From Blattamonas nauphoetae (taxonomy: Eukaryota > Preaxostyla > Oxymonadida), in NCBI GenBank assembly GCA_033064195.1, contig JARBJD010000012.1, positions 372,001-436,000 of the forward strand: DNA of 64,000 bases, read 5' to 3'. The position numbers and the translations under genes are program-made. Each line of letters starts with the position of its first letter. The first letter of the stretch is position 1. The notes beneath the pieces are model-generated. The model saw nothing but the letters and a program-made list of their open reading frames with translations, had not been told where the DNA came from and searched no databases. Below, in pieces: positions 11,196 to 24,900 of this stretch.

Positions 11196-12912
11196 GATTC
11201 ACAACAGATATCCCTCCTGAAAGGATCCAAGATTGTGAATGTCAAGTGATAGATAGAAGCAGATTGAATGAAGAAAAGGAAAAGGAAGACACGTGTCAAC
11301 TCGCTCGCTCCATTTCTCTGTCAATGCAGTATCAAAGGACACCGATGCGCTGAATACCGACGATCAACAGTGAGAAGCGAAATGAAAAGGCCAGCTACAG
11401 TTGGAAACCATCAAGACATTGAATTTAGTTCAAATCGGATTCAAAACCCTGTCATACAGTTCAGCCGTTCATCGAAAGAGAGAAATCAAAATCACAAAAT
11501 CACACCGTTTCTTTCAACCCTTCCTCAATGGGAGTCGATTCGGTCTCCATGAATCGCACAGAGTTCCTTGCATTCTTCGTCATGATTTTCAAAATCGCTG
11601 CGCCTTCGGAAATGGCACTTTTTCAAAATGTTTTATTCATAAGCTTTGTCTGTTTGGCGATGTGAAGAACGTGCGAGAGAGAGGACGAGAGCAATTGAAG
11701 AAGTCACAAGAGAAAAGACACACCACGCTGAGAATCAAGGTTGTGTGATCATCAAAGTAAACTCGGGATTTGGTGATGTGCTAGGTTTAGTTGAAACTGT
11801 AAACTTGTCGTGGTGGAAGAGATCAATGAAGGTAAACAATGCCTTGTTCCTTTGTCCAATTTCTCACTGAGGGAAAGATAGACCCTCTCCACCACACACG
11901 GATCCTTCTCAGAGATAAAACTGGATGAAACAAGAAAAAACATGAAACTTCAGAGAATCAAACAGGTCAATATCGGTCAGAAATACCTTCAAACTATCTT
12001 GACAGACTTTAACCTCATCAAACACGTTTCGTGAACCCTCGTTTCAATTTTTTTTCAAAATTATGCGATTTACGTCACATTGGACTTCCTTTGTCGAAAA
12101 ATCATGTGAGGCGTGAACTCGATCCCACAAGAAAGTAAAGGAATCAGCGTTCTCTCATTCAGTGACAGCCTCCTCGAGTGTTACTCCCGTACAGTGAAAA
12201 AAAATTAAAGTTCGAGGGATCGAACAGGATGAAGTGAATCACGTGTCATGTCGCGAAGAGCATGTCCTTCATTTATTTTGTTTTACAGTTTTCACGTCAT
12301 TCAAAATTTTTTGGTGTCCAATTTTTTGTCACAAGGTGTCTACCTCTCTCAATTATCATTGATAGAAAATTGAAACACATTGTCTCTCTATTCAGAAAAC
12401 TACAACCGTTTTACAGCTGGATCATGTCGTCGTGTCGGGCAGTATATTCTGGTTCGATCATTTTTTAGGAGACAGGGTCATTTCAACAAACCTTCTTCTC
12501 GTTGAAATTTAGTTGATCGTGTCGAATACTCCATTTTTTGGGCTGATACTCTTCTTTAAGACATAATTAATGAAGAAATGTGCAATAACATCGAGTCGCA
12601 TCAATGAAGTGAGGACTGATATCATGAAAGAGAGTGACTGGACCTAATCAAACGGATTAAGCAAAAGACGGCAGTGTTGTTCATGTGGCCAATCTTGGAC
12701 AGTTACAGTGCATGCCCGATTGTGATTGAGTGATAGGCCTTTGTTCAGTCGATGTCCTCGAACAGATTCTTGACCACTGAGCGGAGGGAGAAGAAGAGAG
12801 GAGACGTCGGAGAGGCGGAGAGGAGAGTGAAACTTGAGTGGTGAAGAGACTTGCTGATATCAGCTAGCTGAGTCTGAGATGCGAGGAGCGAGCTGTTCGA
12901 GTGATGCAAGTG
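11196..12912. other. Long intergenic stretch, no gene seen
   Basis: About 1.7 kb lies between the 5' end of the split gene and the 3' end of the giant lipid-transfer gene. The open frames here are short, lack family resemblance and have no supporting splice pattern. AT content rises between 11950 and 12600. It should contain the promoter of the split gene and the 3' UTR of the giant gene. I see no tRNA or repeat. Confidence 0.4.
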
Positions 12913-15900
12913 TCAAAAGAATGAGAAAGGAAATGATTTTTGCGAGAGAGATTGGTCCTTGGCTGTTTCACGTTGAGCATCCTCTTCCAACGTGACATGC
13001 TCTCTTTGTTTCTTCTTGAATGTGGTGGTGATTGAGCGAAGAAACGACTTTCCGATTGGCAATCCTCCTTCGACGATGGCCTGCTTGACGAGATCTCTCA
13101 TCAGTTTCTTCATGAAGGATGATGATGAGCGCAGTTCATTTGTGTAGATAATTGGCTTAAGGGTGATCCAACAATTGTCAAAATCAAGAGATGTCGTTGA
13201 TGCGTCTCCACCGATGCCTCCTCCGTGTCGGTAGGAGACAAGTGTGGTCTCAAAAGTGATGCTCACACGACTGAACATGGAGTAGTTGTCTGCTCGACTT
13301 TTCATAATCTCGATTTGTTGTTGAGTTGAAGCAAAGCTGGCTATTCGCTTCTTTTCACGTTGAGCTTTTTGTTTTTCTGACTCTTCGGAATCGCTACTAT
13401 CTGAATCAGTGCTCTCTTCCGACGAGCTATCTTTGCTTGACTTGGACTTCTTCGGTTGGAGCTTTCTCCACACTTTGTTCTGCAGGTCATACTCCCGCAT
13501 CTCGTCGATGCTCTCTTCAACTGAGTTCGGTGGTGCGATTGCTATCCCGAGCGAGATGCTGTCAGTGCTGCAGACGCCAGTGAGGGCGATTCGAGAAGAC
13601 ATGACGTCGAATGCTGTGAGGAGAGTGTGGATAAGAGCAGCGTTCTCATCAGGGATCGGACTCGTCATTCGAAGTTTCCGCCTAGCTGGGTATGACAACC
13701 CTTTCAGGCTGCGTCTTCCTCTGAATCCTCGACCCCAGATAAGAGGTGGGAGACATACAGAATAGGACTCTGGCTGTGACGATCGGATCCAATCGAGAGC
13801 ATGCTCTGATTCGTATCCAGTTGAACTTCCGTTGAAGCATGTTCTTCTGGTCTGCTTGACGAGGTCATTGAAGAGGTCCTCATCAACACTTGTCTTCTCT
13901 TTGAATTGATACTTCATTCCCGAGTTGAACTTTGCCAGGACATCGCGTTGAGTGAAGAGCTTATCCACGGTCGTTCGAGGAAACCTGAACGTGCCTGACG
14001 AGAAATTGGCAACGACATCGTTTCCGACTTGTCCAATCACCGTCACACCAACGTGCTCCTCCCGATTTGTCTGTCCATGAACATCGGGAGGACTACTCCC
14101 TTCCACCAGGCCATCCAAACGGTTGTGTTGGGCGAGAAAGTCGTTGACAGTCATTTGGGCTTCATCACGCTTTCGGGACCTGAAATAATTGATGATGGCA
14201 TGAATGAAATCATTCGTCAATCTCAAATCGAACGATCCGAGTGAGATTTCCATTCGTTCAAATTGTTTCTGACCAGCAAGTGGAGCGTTTTGGATGACAA
14301 CAACGTGAATGGGTTTGTTCGGGAGGTTCCTTGCTGGTCTGAACTTGATGTCGCTAGTCGCACTGCTTAGCATCATTGGGCTCCACGGATCATCAATGGA
14401 AAGGTCGGAGGAGTCGACTGACGACATATCTTGTGACGCAGAGATGGAGTGCGCAGCGGGTGATTCCAAAGGATCGCCAAACCTGTCTGTGGGGCTGATT
14501 GTGTCTGCTTTCAGAACATTGAGCTGGAAATGAGATGGTGGTGTTGGTTCGAACGAGAAAGGAGTGTCAAGGACTTGTTGAGACAGTGGAGAGCGGACCG
14601 GCGGAGTATGCAGGCTGCGAGGAGGACTTTGAGGGAGCGGGATGGGATCACTCGGAAACGTGAAACTGTCATCGAATGGAGATTGTGGGAGGAATGGTGA
14701 AGGATCGAAGTTGTCGGGAGGGTGTTGGGGGAGTGAAGTTCCGAACGGTGTGAGTGGACTATCCAGCTCAGTTGGAGTTTTTGAACGAGGTATCTCAAAC
14801 TGCGGTGGTTGCGAAGGCACTTCAGGATGAGAAGGATGAACCAGATGGTCCAATTGAGGTGGATCATTTGGCGGCTTTGGAGGGATTGTCTTTGGGAGAG
14901 GAGGTGGTGGACGAGATGGGACGGCCGGGGGAGGACGTGATGGCTTGTGAGGCGGGACAGGAGGATGTGTTGGAACTGGAGGATGAGTTGGTGGCATCGG
15001 AGGATGACCGGGAAGTGGTGGAGGGTGATGTTGGGGTGGATGCTGAGGTGGAGGGAGAGGATGAGGGGGGGAGTCGGTGCTGGAAGTGGTGTGGAGTTCT
15101 GATGTTGAGAGGATCGACTCGAGAGTGTCGGCACTATCGCTTGGAGGAAGACGTTGGAATGAGGATGATGGAGGGAGGAGGGGGTTGGTTGTCGGCGGAG
15201 GAGGGGGACGTCTCAACGGCGTCTTGCCAAGAGGAAGATCGATCACTGATTTTTGAACTTTGTCTGTCCGCTCAATTTTTGGTGACTCGCCGAGGAGATC
15301 TTCCAGTCCTCCACTGGAGGAGAGGGGTTGCTTGTTTCTTGGAGTGATTTCCGGAGATGCAACATATGAGTTGAGTGGTGAGTGTTCAAGCGGTGATAAT
15401 TCTGATGGGCTCGTGGGTGCACGAGTCTGGAAGAGATCGACAGCAGAAAATTGTGGTTTGTTCTTCACAATTGTGATGAGTTGTCCGAAACGTGCGGTGT
15501 GAGCTCTTTCATTGAGTCCTTGGAGGGCCCCGATGGTTCCTTCAAACTGGAATTTGTTTGATTCAAATGCTGCGACTCCGACTGAGACGTCAGTCATCTG
15601 AACGATGACTCCAGGTTGATCATCGATGACACATTTCCACGCAAGTGAAGAAGACTGCAGGCCAAGATAGATGTACGGGATGACATCACTCCATTCTTCA
15701 GACTCGTCTTTCTTCAAAATCTGTCTCAGCGCACGTCTGACAATCACTAGTTCCTTCAGCGCTCCTTTCAGCGTGTCGTATTCGCTGATTAATTTTCTGA
15801 GCTTGGCGATCGCTACAGCCGACTGTTCGCTTCGTCCATCAAGGGCTGACGTTCCGAGTGATGGAGTTGGAAGTTGAGGAATATGTGGGGTGAGAACTTG

Positions 15901-18900
15901 GGGAAGGTGTGGGGTGGATTGTCCAAGCTGTGGACTGCTTCTTCCGAGATGAGGGGTGTTTGAAGAGAGACGAACACTCTGTCGATGTTGCTCTCGGACT
16001 CGCTCTCTTCGATGGAGAAGGGAACGAAAGTGAAGAATCTCTGCTTCTTGACGGTGGATTCTTCGGAGGAGTCTCTGAATGTGGTAAGTATAGGTTTCGA
16101 TCATATCTGCTCTGATCTTCTTTGTTTGTTCCTTCGTTCCTTCCGAAAAGTCTGGTTCCTTCATCAACCGTTGCATTTCCATTGTCCTCACTCTCTCGGC
16201 TACGATCTCGTCGTCTTCGGTGGTGAAGACCGAATGAGTGACTGGAGCAAAGATGACGTTTGAGATGAGCGAGAAGAGGGCTTTCAGCTGCCACGATTTA
16301 ACGGGAAGGCTGACAGTAGGCATCTGAATGATGATATGCGTATGCGGAACGGTGAACTGCTGAGCGTTCGCAGGTGGTGTGGTTCTGATGTCACACTTCA
16401 AGTTTTTGGCGATGAGAGCTGGAGTGATTCCGTGATTGGTTGAGAGTTCTCCCTCCAAGTTCTTCTTCATCCAGACGATTGGCGCTGTGATGCGTCGAAG
16501 ATGAGAAGAGAATTGCCCACCCCACTTTCGCTTTGCTGAGAGACGATTGCTGAACAATTCAGCGAAAATCTTGTCTGCCGTGAGGTAGTCACCTTTGTTG
16601 AAAATCCGCTCGCTCTTCCCATCGATGACGCCTGCAACGAATTCTTCTGCGCTCAGTGAGTATTCGGATCGGAGAACATACGGCTTCCTTCGGAGTCGTG
16701 GGTCGTTCATCAATCGGGAGTACGGGTCATTCCAAAGCTGTCGATGTCGGAATGATGATTTGATCCGTTCTGACACATGTTCCTGTAAGAATGGACGACG
16801 AGTGAGCTGATCCGTGCATTGAACGCCGATCCGTGGAGAAGCAGCAACGAGATCGTAACCGATGTCGCTTCCCCTCACACAGATCTGGATGTCGGTCACA
16901 TTGAACGTGAAGAACCCACGAAGATGGGCATGGGTGGACAATTTCGATCCGACGAGATCCTTCCATTTGTCGAAGGGCGTTGGCTTGAACAAACTGCCCA
17001 ATTTCACGGCTCCAGAAGCATGAAGTGTGTCGAACTTCTTTTTCCGCATCTGCGCATCATACTCTTCGTAGAAATCAAACCCTTCAATCATTTCGTCGTT
17101 GAACGGATCAGATTTCATTGGTGTTCGACTTGAATTCTTCAGAACGTGTGACACTGCAAGGAAAGTTGGAGTTGTTTGATGAAGCATTTGAACGGTTGTG
17201 TCCTGCTCTCTTCCATATCCGAGTGAGAGCGAATGAGGAACGATTAGGTCCTGTCCCTGCTTCATTGGCGGATTGACTTGCCAGAGCTGCGTCATCGCAT
17301 AGACAGCGCTGTCTGTTGTGAGAGACTTGATGGATTTTGTTTCCTGTGTCCTTTTCTGCCCCGATGTCACGATTCCCGCCTTGATCCCTCCATTAGCGAA
17401 TCGCTTGAAGATATCCTTGACTGGATCCACCCATTCCAGGATGGCGTCGCGGACCCCTGCATTCTCCACCAACCGAATCCCGTTTGCGAGGAGCTTGAAG
17501 CCAGATGAATGCTTGCTCTGGTCGTGGAAGTTAAGGATGTTGATCGATGGGAGTGTTTGATGGAGGACGTGTCGTTTCGTTGGGTGAGATGCTGTGTAAC
17601 GTTCAAAGAGGCACATCATTCCGATGCTGTCCATTCTGAGGAGATGTTCGTGAATTTCGTCCCTCCGAATTGTGACATGGTCGAGTGATTCGACGACGAC
17701 TGGGTCCCATGGATAGAAGATTCCACAGCGGATCATCCGCATCACGACTGTTGAGTAGAAGAACGGATTATCACGATCCGGGAGTCCAAAGCGCTTCCGA
17801 GCTTGAGCTTGGTTTTGTTTTTGCGATAGTGGGTCGGACCGAGACTTCAAAGCTTCGATACTTCTGTCGGCGTCCCAGTCGATCAGATCAATCATCATCA
17901 ACCGTCGATCGGAAGAGAGGAGACTCTCGGGAATATTGTGGAACGGGATGATTTGGGAAAAGAGACGCTCAGCCATGGATGCTGTTGAGGCAGTGATTCC
18001 GACATTCTGACCAGCTGTGAGCTCCTGCTCTCTGAGTGCACTCAACACAATCCATTCATTCTCAACATCAATCGAATTCTCTTCAAGTGTTGGAGTCTTT
18101 GAAGGGAATAGATGAGCACTTGCCCTTGATGATGGACGAGGAGATACGAGGACACCGATTGGGGACATGCGTGACGATGCGCGCTTTTGGTCTACACTAT
18201 CAACTGTATTGAATAACTCTTCTTCCTGCTTTCGTTCTGTGCAGAAGAGTTCTTCGTTGATGGTGAGATCGCCTGCACTCGACCGGATCGCATCGAACAT
18301 TGTTCGACTGCTTCCCAAGCCACCTCGTTCAGGGAAAGATGACCGTCGGCGAGTGTTCGGCTTGGAACGGTCGTGTGGACTCATCGAGAGAGGCCGGCTT
18401 CGATTGTGCGAAGTAACACTTTCCAGTTTGGGTTGGGTCGAGGGAACTGTGCGTTGGAGGAGGAACATTGATTTTGACGAGTCGTAGACGATGTGCTCAT
18501 GTGAGAGGAGGTCCTTGGCGAGGCAGATATGGTCGTCCTTCAGAGAATGCCGAGCTCGGCCTGTGTTCGACCGGAGTTGAGACGTGCAGAGAGGGCATTC
18601 ATTCAGGTAGACCGAGTCTTTTCGGATGAGGGATGGGAGATGCATGTGAACATGTGATTCATTCTGATCGATCAGATTCTTCATGTTCACTTTGAGTTCT
18701 CGCGGGAGCGGTGGGAGCGGAGGTGGGAATACTTCCGTTCCGTATCGCATCACATAAATCTCCTTCCGCTTCTTTTTCACGACTTGGGACTGATTTGCCT
18801 CTTCCAATCCCAAATGGCACCCCTGCACATCGAGTGTGAGTTCATTGAGAGAGAACGAGCTGTTGAATGGAACGACAGCAAAGTCGTCTTCAGGAGAAAT

Positions 18901-21900
18901 CAAATTTCCGTCGATATCGAACAGACCTCCATCGCTCTGAAGTGTCTCCGTGGTCTCAAAGTTCCGAAGCCTGCTTGTGCCGTCCTGACCAACCACAGCT
19001 GTCTCCATTTTGTGGACGAGGATCTGCTCTGGAGATGGCGCTGGTTCTGGTGTGTCCTCTCCAAAGGAGTGGTCTTCTGAGGACTCATCACTCGATTCAT
19101 CGCGCTCTGGGTTCAGTCCAGAGAATTGGACCATCTCCATCTCGAACTTGATCTTGTCAGTGAGGAGCCCCAATTTCAAGCCGATTGTTTCGTCTGGTTG
19201 AATCGTTTCTTCATCTGTCCTCTGTTTCTTTGCTTCTTTTCCTGGTGTTTGTGGATTGTGCAGCTTGGTCAGTTGATCAAGCAGTCCGGACATTTCTTTG
19301 AGCTCCATTTGAAGGATGGAAGCATCATCAGTCCCCGGAGACTGCTCGACTCTGATGGCAGTTTCGTCCAGCAGAATGCTGAACCCGATCTTGGAGAACA
19401 TTTCGATGAGGGACGGAACGGCCTGCTTGATGGGACCATCGTCAGTGTCTGATTTGAGAGGGACACCGTATTGATCGAGGAAACGATGCTTGAGCCAGAA
19501 TGGTGTCTGGTCTGTTCCTGTCGGATCCAAAGGCAGTCGCTGGAAATTGGTGGTTTTTGTGTTTCCTCCCCAATACTTCATTGGTGTTCCGAACGGAGCC
19601 AAATTAAGTCTGAAGCGTGACGATGTGGAACGATGTGGCGGTGACAGTTTGGTGATGATGGTTGAAGGAAGTCTCACCTTGTTGTGATGCGAATGGATGC
19701 CCGGAATGAGAGGGAGATACATGCTCCGATCCTCTTCCCGGATGGTGCGGATTTCTTCTTCGAGGGTTCCTTCAGCAACTCCGATGAAGGGCGGTGGGTT
19801 GAACATCTGCATGTAAGTCGCGGGCATGTGAGAGAAGAGACTGATCGCATGCCCCAGCCAGGCCACGCCGTTCACAGTGGCTGAGATGAAGGTGATGTCT
19901 TTGGGATGATCGTTGAAGTAGAAAGGCGATGTGAAGACTGTTCCTCGCGGGATTGGATGTGTCTTCCTGAACTCTTCTTCGACATAGAGAGGGAACGATG
20001 CGTGATTAAACAATGTCTGGCGGGTGTTCATTTCAGGTGGAAGGCCTGTCGATGTGAGGGACGGGGATGGGTTGAATGGCTTCACAACGTATTTTCCTTT
20101 GGCAGACGGGAAAGGCATCGTCGATTGATTGAAGGTGGGGGATGGGCCAACTTTGGCGGCCGGCATTGTGGAAGAAGAGAGGAGAGACTTTTGACTTGGT
20201 GGTGAAGCGATGAGAGATGATGAACTTCCGGTTGTGTTTATTGAACGTGAATGAATGAGCGGAGGAGACGGTGCAGGGAAAGGATTTGTTGGGAAATTCG
20301 AATGAGAAGCAGCCGAAGGAAATGATGGTGGAGTTGCGACTCGAAATGTGGGACGAGGTGGATAAGGAGGGCTCTGGGCCTCAGTCAAAGAGCCTGTTGA
20401 GTTGGAGTGTGTCGGTGAGCTTATCATCGGCTTTTGTCGACTGCTGTGCTTGAGGAGTGGCACTGGAGTTGGAGATACAGTGGGCGGCGGTGTTGGAGGC
20501 TGTCTTGTTGGAGCTGGGAGTTTGGCGGTGAGTTTGGGCTCTGCGGGGTGATGGGGAACTTCGGCAGATGGAGGTCTGGGGAGTTGAGGAGCAGCACGCT
20601 GTGGTCTCTTTGGTGTTGCACCGGTTCCTTCGCGTGGAGTTGTTGGAGACAGAAGGACCGGGTTGAAAAGTTGAATCTGCCGAGATTTCTCCTCCTGGAT
20701 CAAATGATCGAGAAGACCATGCTGCATCTCCACATACTTGTTGAAGTAGGACAAAGGAACCATCATCCCGTCCTTGTAATGGACGAGTGGCTCCATGTTT
20801 TGAGGACGTGAGAGGAGATATTCGTCCAGCGATTCGTTGAAGTGTGTGGGTCCAATGTTGATATCGATTTTGAGTGAAATTGAAGATGACGTGAAGAGAC
20901 ACTTTGGGTTTGATGTCGGAATTGGGATTCGGACGGTTGGGACGAAATCAAAATCAGATTTCGACCATCGTAACTCGGCGAGTTCTTCATCTGACAGAAA
21001 GGGAGTCGTGCTGCTGGACGAGTCTGGGGATTGAGGGCTTTTCACTTTTCCTTCTCTCTTCATCCTTTCGTCAATCACCTTTTTGATCATTTCCTGCGTG
21101 ATGAATGTGGGTGGGACCATCATCGTGGCATAACCGCGGTGAAAGACGAACTTGTCCACGTTTGCATCGCCGGAATACCCTTCGAAGAGGAATGGACGCT
21201 GAGGGCCAGGGCATGTCACGTTTCCTGATTGAACCCATTCCGGGGAGAGTGATTCGTATTTGCTGCCTTTTCGGATTTTGAAGGTGTGAGTAACACCGTC
21301 TTCGCATTCGTCGCCAAGTTCGAGCTCTGAGAGTGGGATGGGAAGGCTCCGATTGAGAGGACATGCAAAGAAGCCAAAGAACTTGACACAGACATTTGGG
21401 ATGAAGAGCTCAAATTCGTACTTCTCGTTGGATGTCCTTGGGAAAGGATTCACCGATTGGTGTTTCATGTGGAAGCTGTAGACTGACGCCGTCTCGTTGT
21501 CCATATCTGTTCTCTCTTGAGACCCAGCAAGATCGTACGAAGACATGAACGAGTTGTTGAGTGATGATTGCGGGATGTTGGTTGGGACGGACGAGAAGTA
21601 TTGGATGTACGACGACTTTCGGAGGTCTTTGACGTGTTTGACATTCAAATTGGTGATTGTGATTCCAAACCCGCCTCGTCCGAATGTGACTGCAATTCTG
21701 TCTGTCTCCAGAACGAACACGTTTTGGAGTTTGATTTTCGTTGATGTGATGGATGGATATTGAGGTGAGACGTTTCCTGAGAACGGAGACTGAGATCGGA
21801 GGGGTAGTTTCCCAAGGGACGTTGTGGTTGAAGACATCGATAACGTTTCCGGCTCGTCGAACATGTCTTCGGTTTCAAGCGACGGAATGAGGAAGATGTG

Positions 21901-24900
21901 GGCGTCGAGAAGGAGAACACTCAACCGCATTGTGAGGAGATATCGGAAGACATCCCAAAATTCCATAGACTGGTCGTATTCATCTTTCTTCAGTGTCCAC
22001 ACGAACTCCATCCCGGAAGGCGTTTGTGGGGCGATACTCGAGAAGAGTTGAGCCAGTTTCATAAATATGGGGAGGATGAACGTCCCAAAGTTCACAGTCA
22101 CGCCGTCGATGAGGGGGACCATGTGCATGTACACGTAATCCGGGTCAAGTGTGTCTGCGATTGTGTACGAGTGAGAGAAGGCTGGAAAGGTCGCATCTGG
22201 CTTCGCAGCGTTGATGAGAGATGCTTGCATGGCATACGGTGTGTCGACGAGAGGACTGAAGGTGACGCATTTGGGGTGAGTGTACTGATTCAGAGTGGTT
22301 GGCTCACAAACAGAGATGATCGCATTTCCTGCCAATCGACGGATCCATCCAAGCTCGAAAGCCATCCCAGTCAGATAGATCGACAGTTCGTTGGCTTCGA
22401 CGGCGAGGCGTCGACCCATAATCAGTCCGAATGTCTTGGGAAAGTCGCACGGTCGAGCGGAGTCCATCGATGCGAGGGTGTCACGGATCCTGCCCGGCAT
22501 GAGACGTGGATCGAGGAGGATGGCGCAGGAGACTGATCCGATCGAGATTGAGATCATGCTGGGTGTGGGTTGGACAATCTGGAGTCGACGACCATCCTGT
22601 GGCTCTGTCTCAGAATTGAAGAGAAAGTGATCAAGCGACTGGTGTGTGAGATCTTCTGATGCAATTGAATCGATGTCACTCTCAGACAAGGACGCTTCAC
22701 TCATCGTGTCGATGCTTTCGTTCAAATCCACAACAATACTTTCCAAGTCTTTGGAAGGGACAAAACGCTTCGCCCATTCGATGCTGCCTTCTTCATCTTC
22801 CTCCTGTTCACGAGGATCCTCGCTCTCGTCTCGTTCTGCGATCACTTCATAAATGCATTGCCGTTCAATTCGTTTGTGGTGCATTGTTTTCTGATACAGA
22901 TCCCTTTCTTTTGTGCTCAGAATGAATTGTGCATCCCGCTGAGCATTCTCAATATCACTCAATTTATGTTTGAGTTTGAACTGTTCGTCTTTCTCTTTTG
23001 TCGAGAGATTCGCATCATCTTGCTGAGCGACCTTGTACTGGTGGATGAGAGAGCTGAAGAACTCATCCAGCATTTCCTTTCGGACTTCTCTCTCCTTCAT
23101 TCCAGCAGACCATTCCCGATGGATCTCCCCGATTGCGTTGTCAAACCAGGAATCTTCGATGGAGAGGTCCAGATCGTCGATGTGGAAGAGCATTGGAGGG
23201 ACAAGAGGTTCGTATGGATCGTCCTCTGGTTCAGGCAGAGCGATGGGTTGGTCAGGGAGGATGACGGTGGGATTGGTCGGAGTCGTTTCAAAACTGAGTT
23301 TGTCCTCATTTTGGGCCCGTCGGATGTCATCAGGGTGGCTGCTCTTGGAGATGCTGTGAACAGCATCCATCAGAACTGAAACTCCCTTCGGCATCACTCC
23401 AAGACAATGACCAAGAAACAGCTTTTCCGGGAATCTCAGATGAGCCTGTTGGGCGCTGATGACGAAGAGAGTACACCCGCCGTCCGGAAGCTCGCCCTCA
23501 TCCCACGCGCCTGGAGCGAAGACACCAGAGGCATCTTCTTCTTCGTCGTACACGAATGGTTCTCTCCCCAAGAAGGGATTGAGACCCGAGAGTTCGTTCT
23601 CAAACCAATACTTGTGCGTGGCAATCTGCTTTTTCTCCTCGTTGCGATTGTAGATGGATGGCTTCCGGAGTTTCGAGGGGTTGGCTTTGGACTTTTTGCT
23701 TCGAGCCTTTTCCCGGTCGACTTTGGCCCATTGGTTCGCTAATTGCTGCTTCAGCTGTTCTCTCTCTTTGGCTGCTTCCTGTCGTCTGTATTCGAGGTCG
23801 CTCTCCGCGTTCCATTTCATGAATCGGTTGAGGAAGTCTCGTTTGAGCAACCGTTGCTGATCCTCATCAGTCGACAGCGATTCTGACGTGAGAGTCTCCA
23901 ATCTCCCGATTCCGAGTGGTCCTGGAAGGTTTTTGGACGGAGAAGGGAAGTGTTTAGGAGCTTCTGGTGATGTCATGTAGTGTGGGGCGAGAGGAGAGGA
24001 GATCGGCTTTGGCGATGAAGAAGGAAGAAACATCCGATTTTGGGTTGGAACAGAGATGGTGAGATGAGGCAGTGGGGGGAGAGTGGGTGGAATTTCAATG
24101 TGGATTGTCTCAATGGGCTTGACAACGATGATGTTCCCAGATGTAGGATGGGTCTGGATGCAGTTGACTCCAGAATGTCTGTTCTTCCCGAAGGGGGAGC
24201 TTGCCCCTCTCACATAGTCTCTTCGATCCCAAACTGTTGCTTCACTGATTTCTGCAACTTGTTGCTTGCACAAGCCAGCGATGAGTCTGGTGAGGTAGAT
24301 TATGGGAAGGGGCTCGTCGGCCGGATCGGGTTGTTTTTTGCTTGAAGCCAGAAATGACTGGTATTTCTCGTCCTGACTCCGCTTTTTCCAATCGGTGACG
24401 GTTCCTGATCGGTTGAAGAGGGGGATGAGGCATGGATTGTTCAGAATTGTGAGAGGGAGTGGGAGACAGATGATTCCCGACTCAGCTGTCGCTTCCAGCA
24501 TTGTTGAGTTTGTGAAGTACATCTGGAAGGTGATTCTGTCGATTGTTGCGATGATATGAGAAGTTGGAACGCTGAGTGAGTACTCCCCTTCCTCTTTTGG
24601 CACAGAAGGGGCTTGGGGGGTCTCCTTTTCTGGAAGAGGGAGGGGTTCCGTCGGTTCAGGGTCAACAAAGTTTTGGACGATCGAATCCTTCATCTGTCGA
24701 ACCAGCTTCATAATCTCGATCAGAGTCTCGATGGCCAGAAAGCCATCAATCCGCCCGATTTGGATGACTCGCGTGCGATCAAACATTTCCTGAGGGCCCA
24801 TCGAGAAGTAGTCGCCCAGGAAGGACGGGATGTTGTGAGTGGTCTGTTGGTTGTTCTCGTGGAGTCGCCATACACTCTCGACGGGTTGTTCGGAGAGGGC

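Noticed and set aside
11996-12230. tRNA-like words (GAACTCGATCCC, GTTCGAGGGATCGAAC)
   Set aside because: No cloverleaf can be drawn around either; they are isolated T-arm-like strings.
14309-15347. Long open frames on the plus strand opposite the giant gene, Glu/Gly/Val-rich
   Set aside because: They are the antisense of the proline-rich coding segment, whose CCN codons read as GGN; no start context, splice pattern or family.
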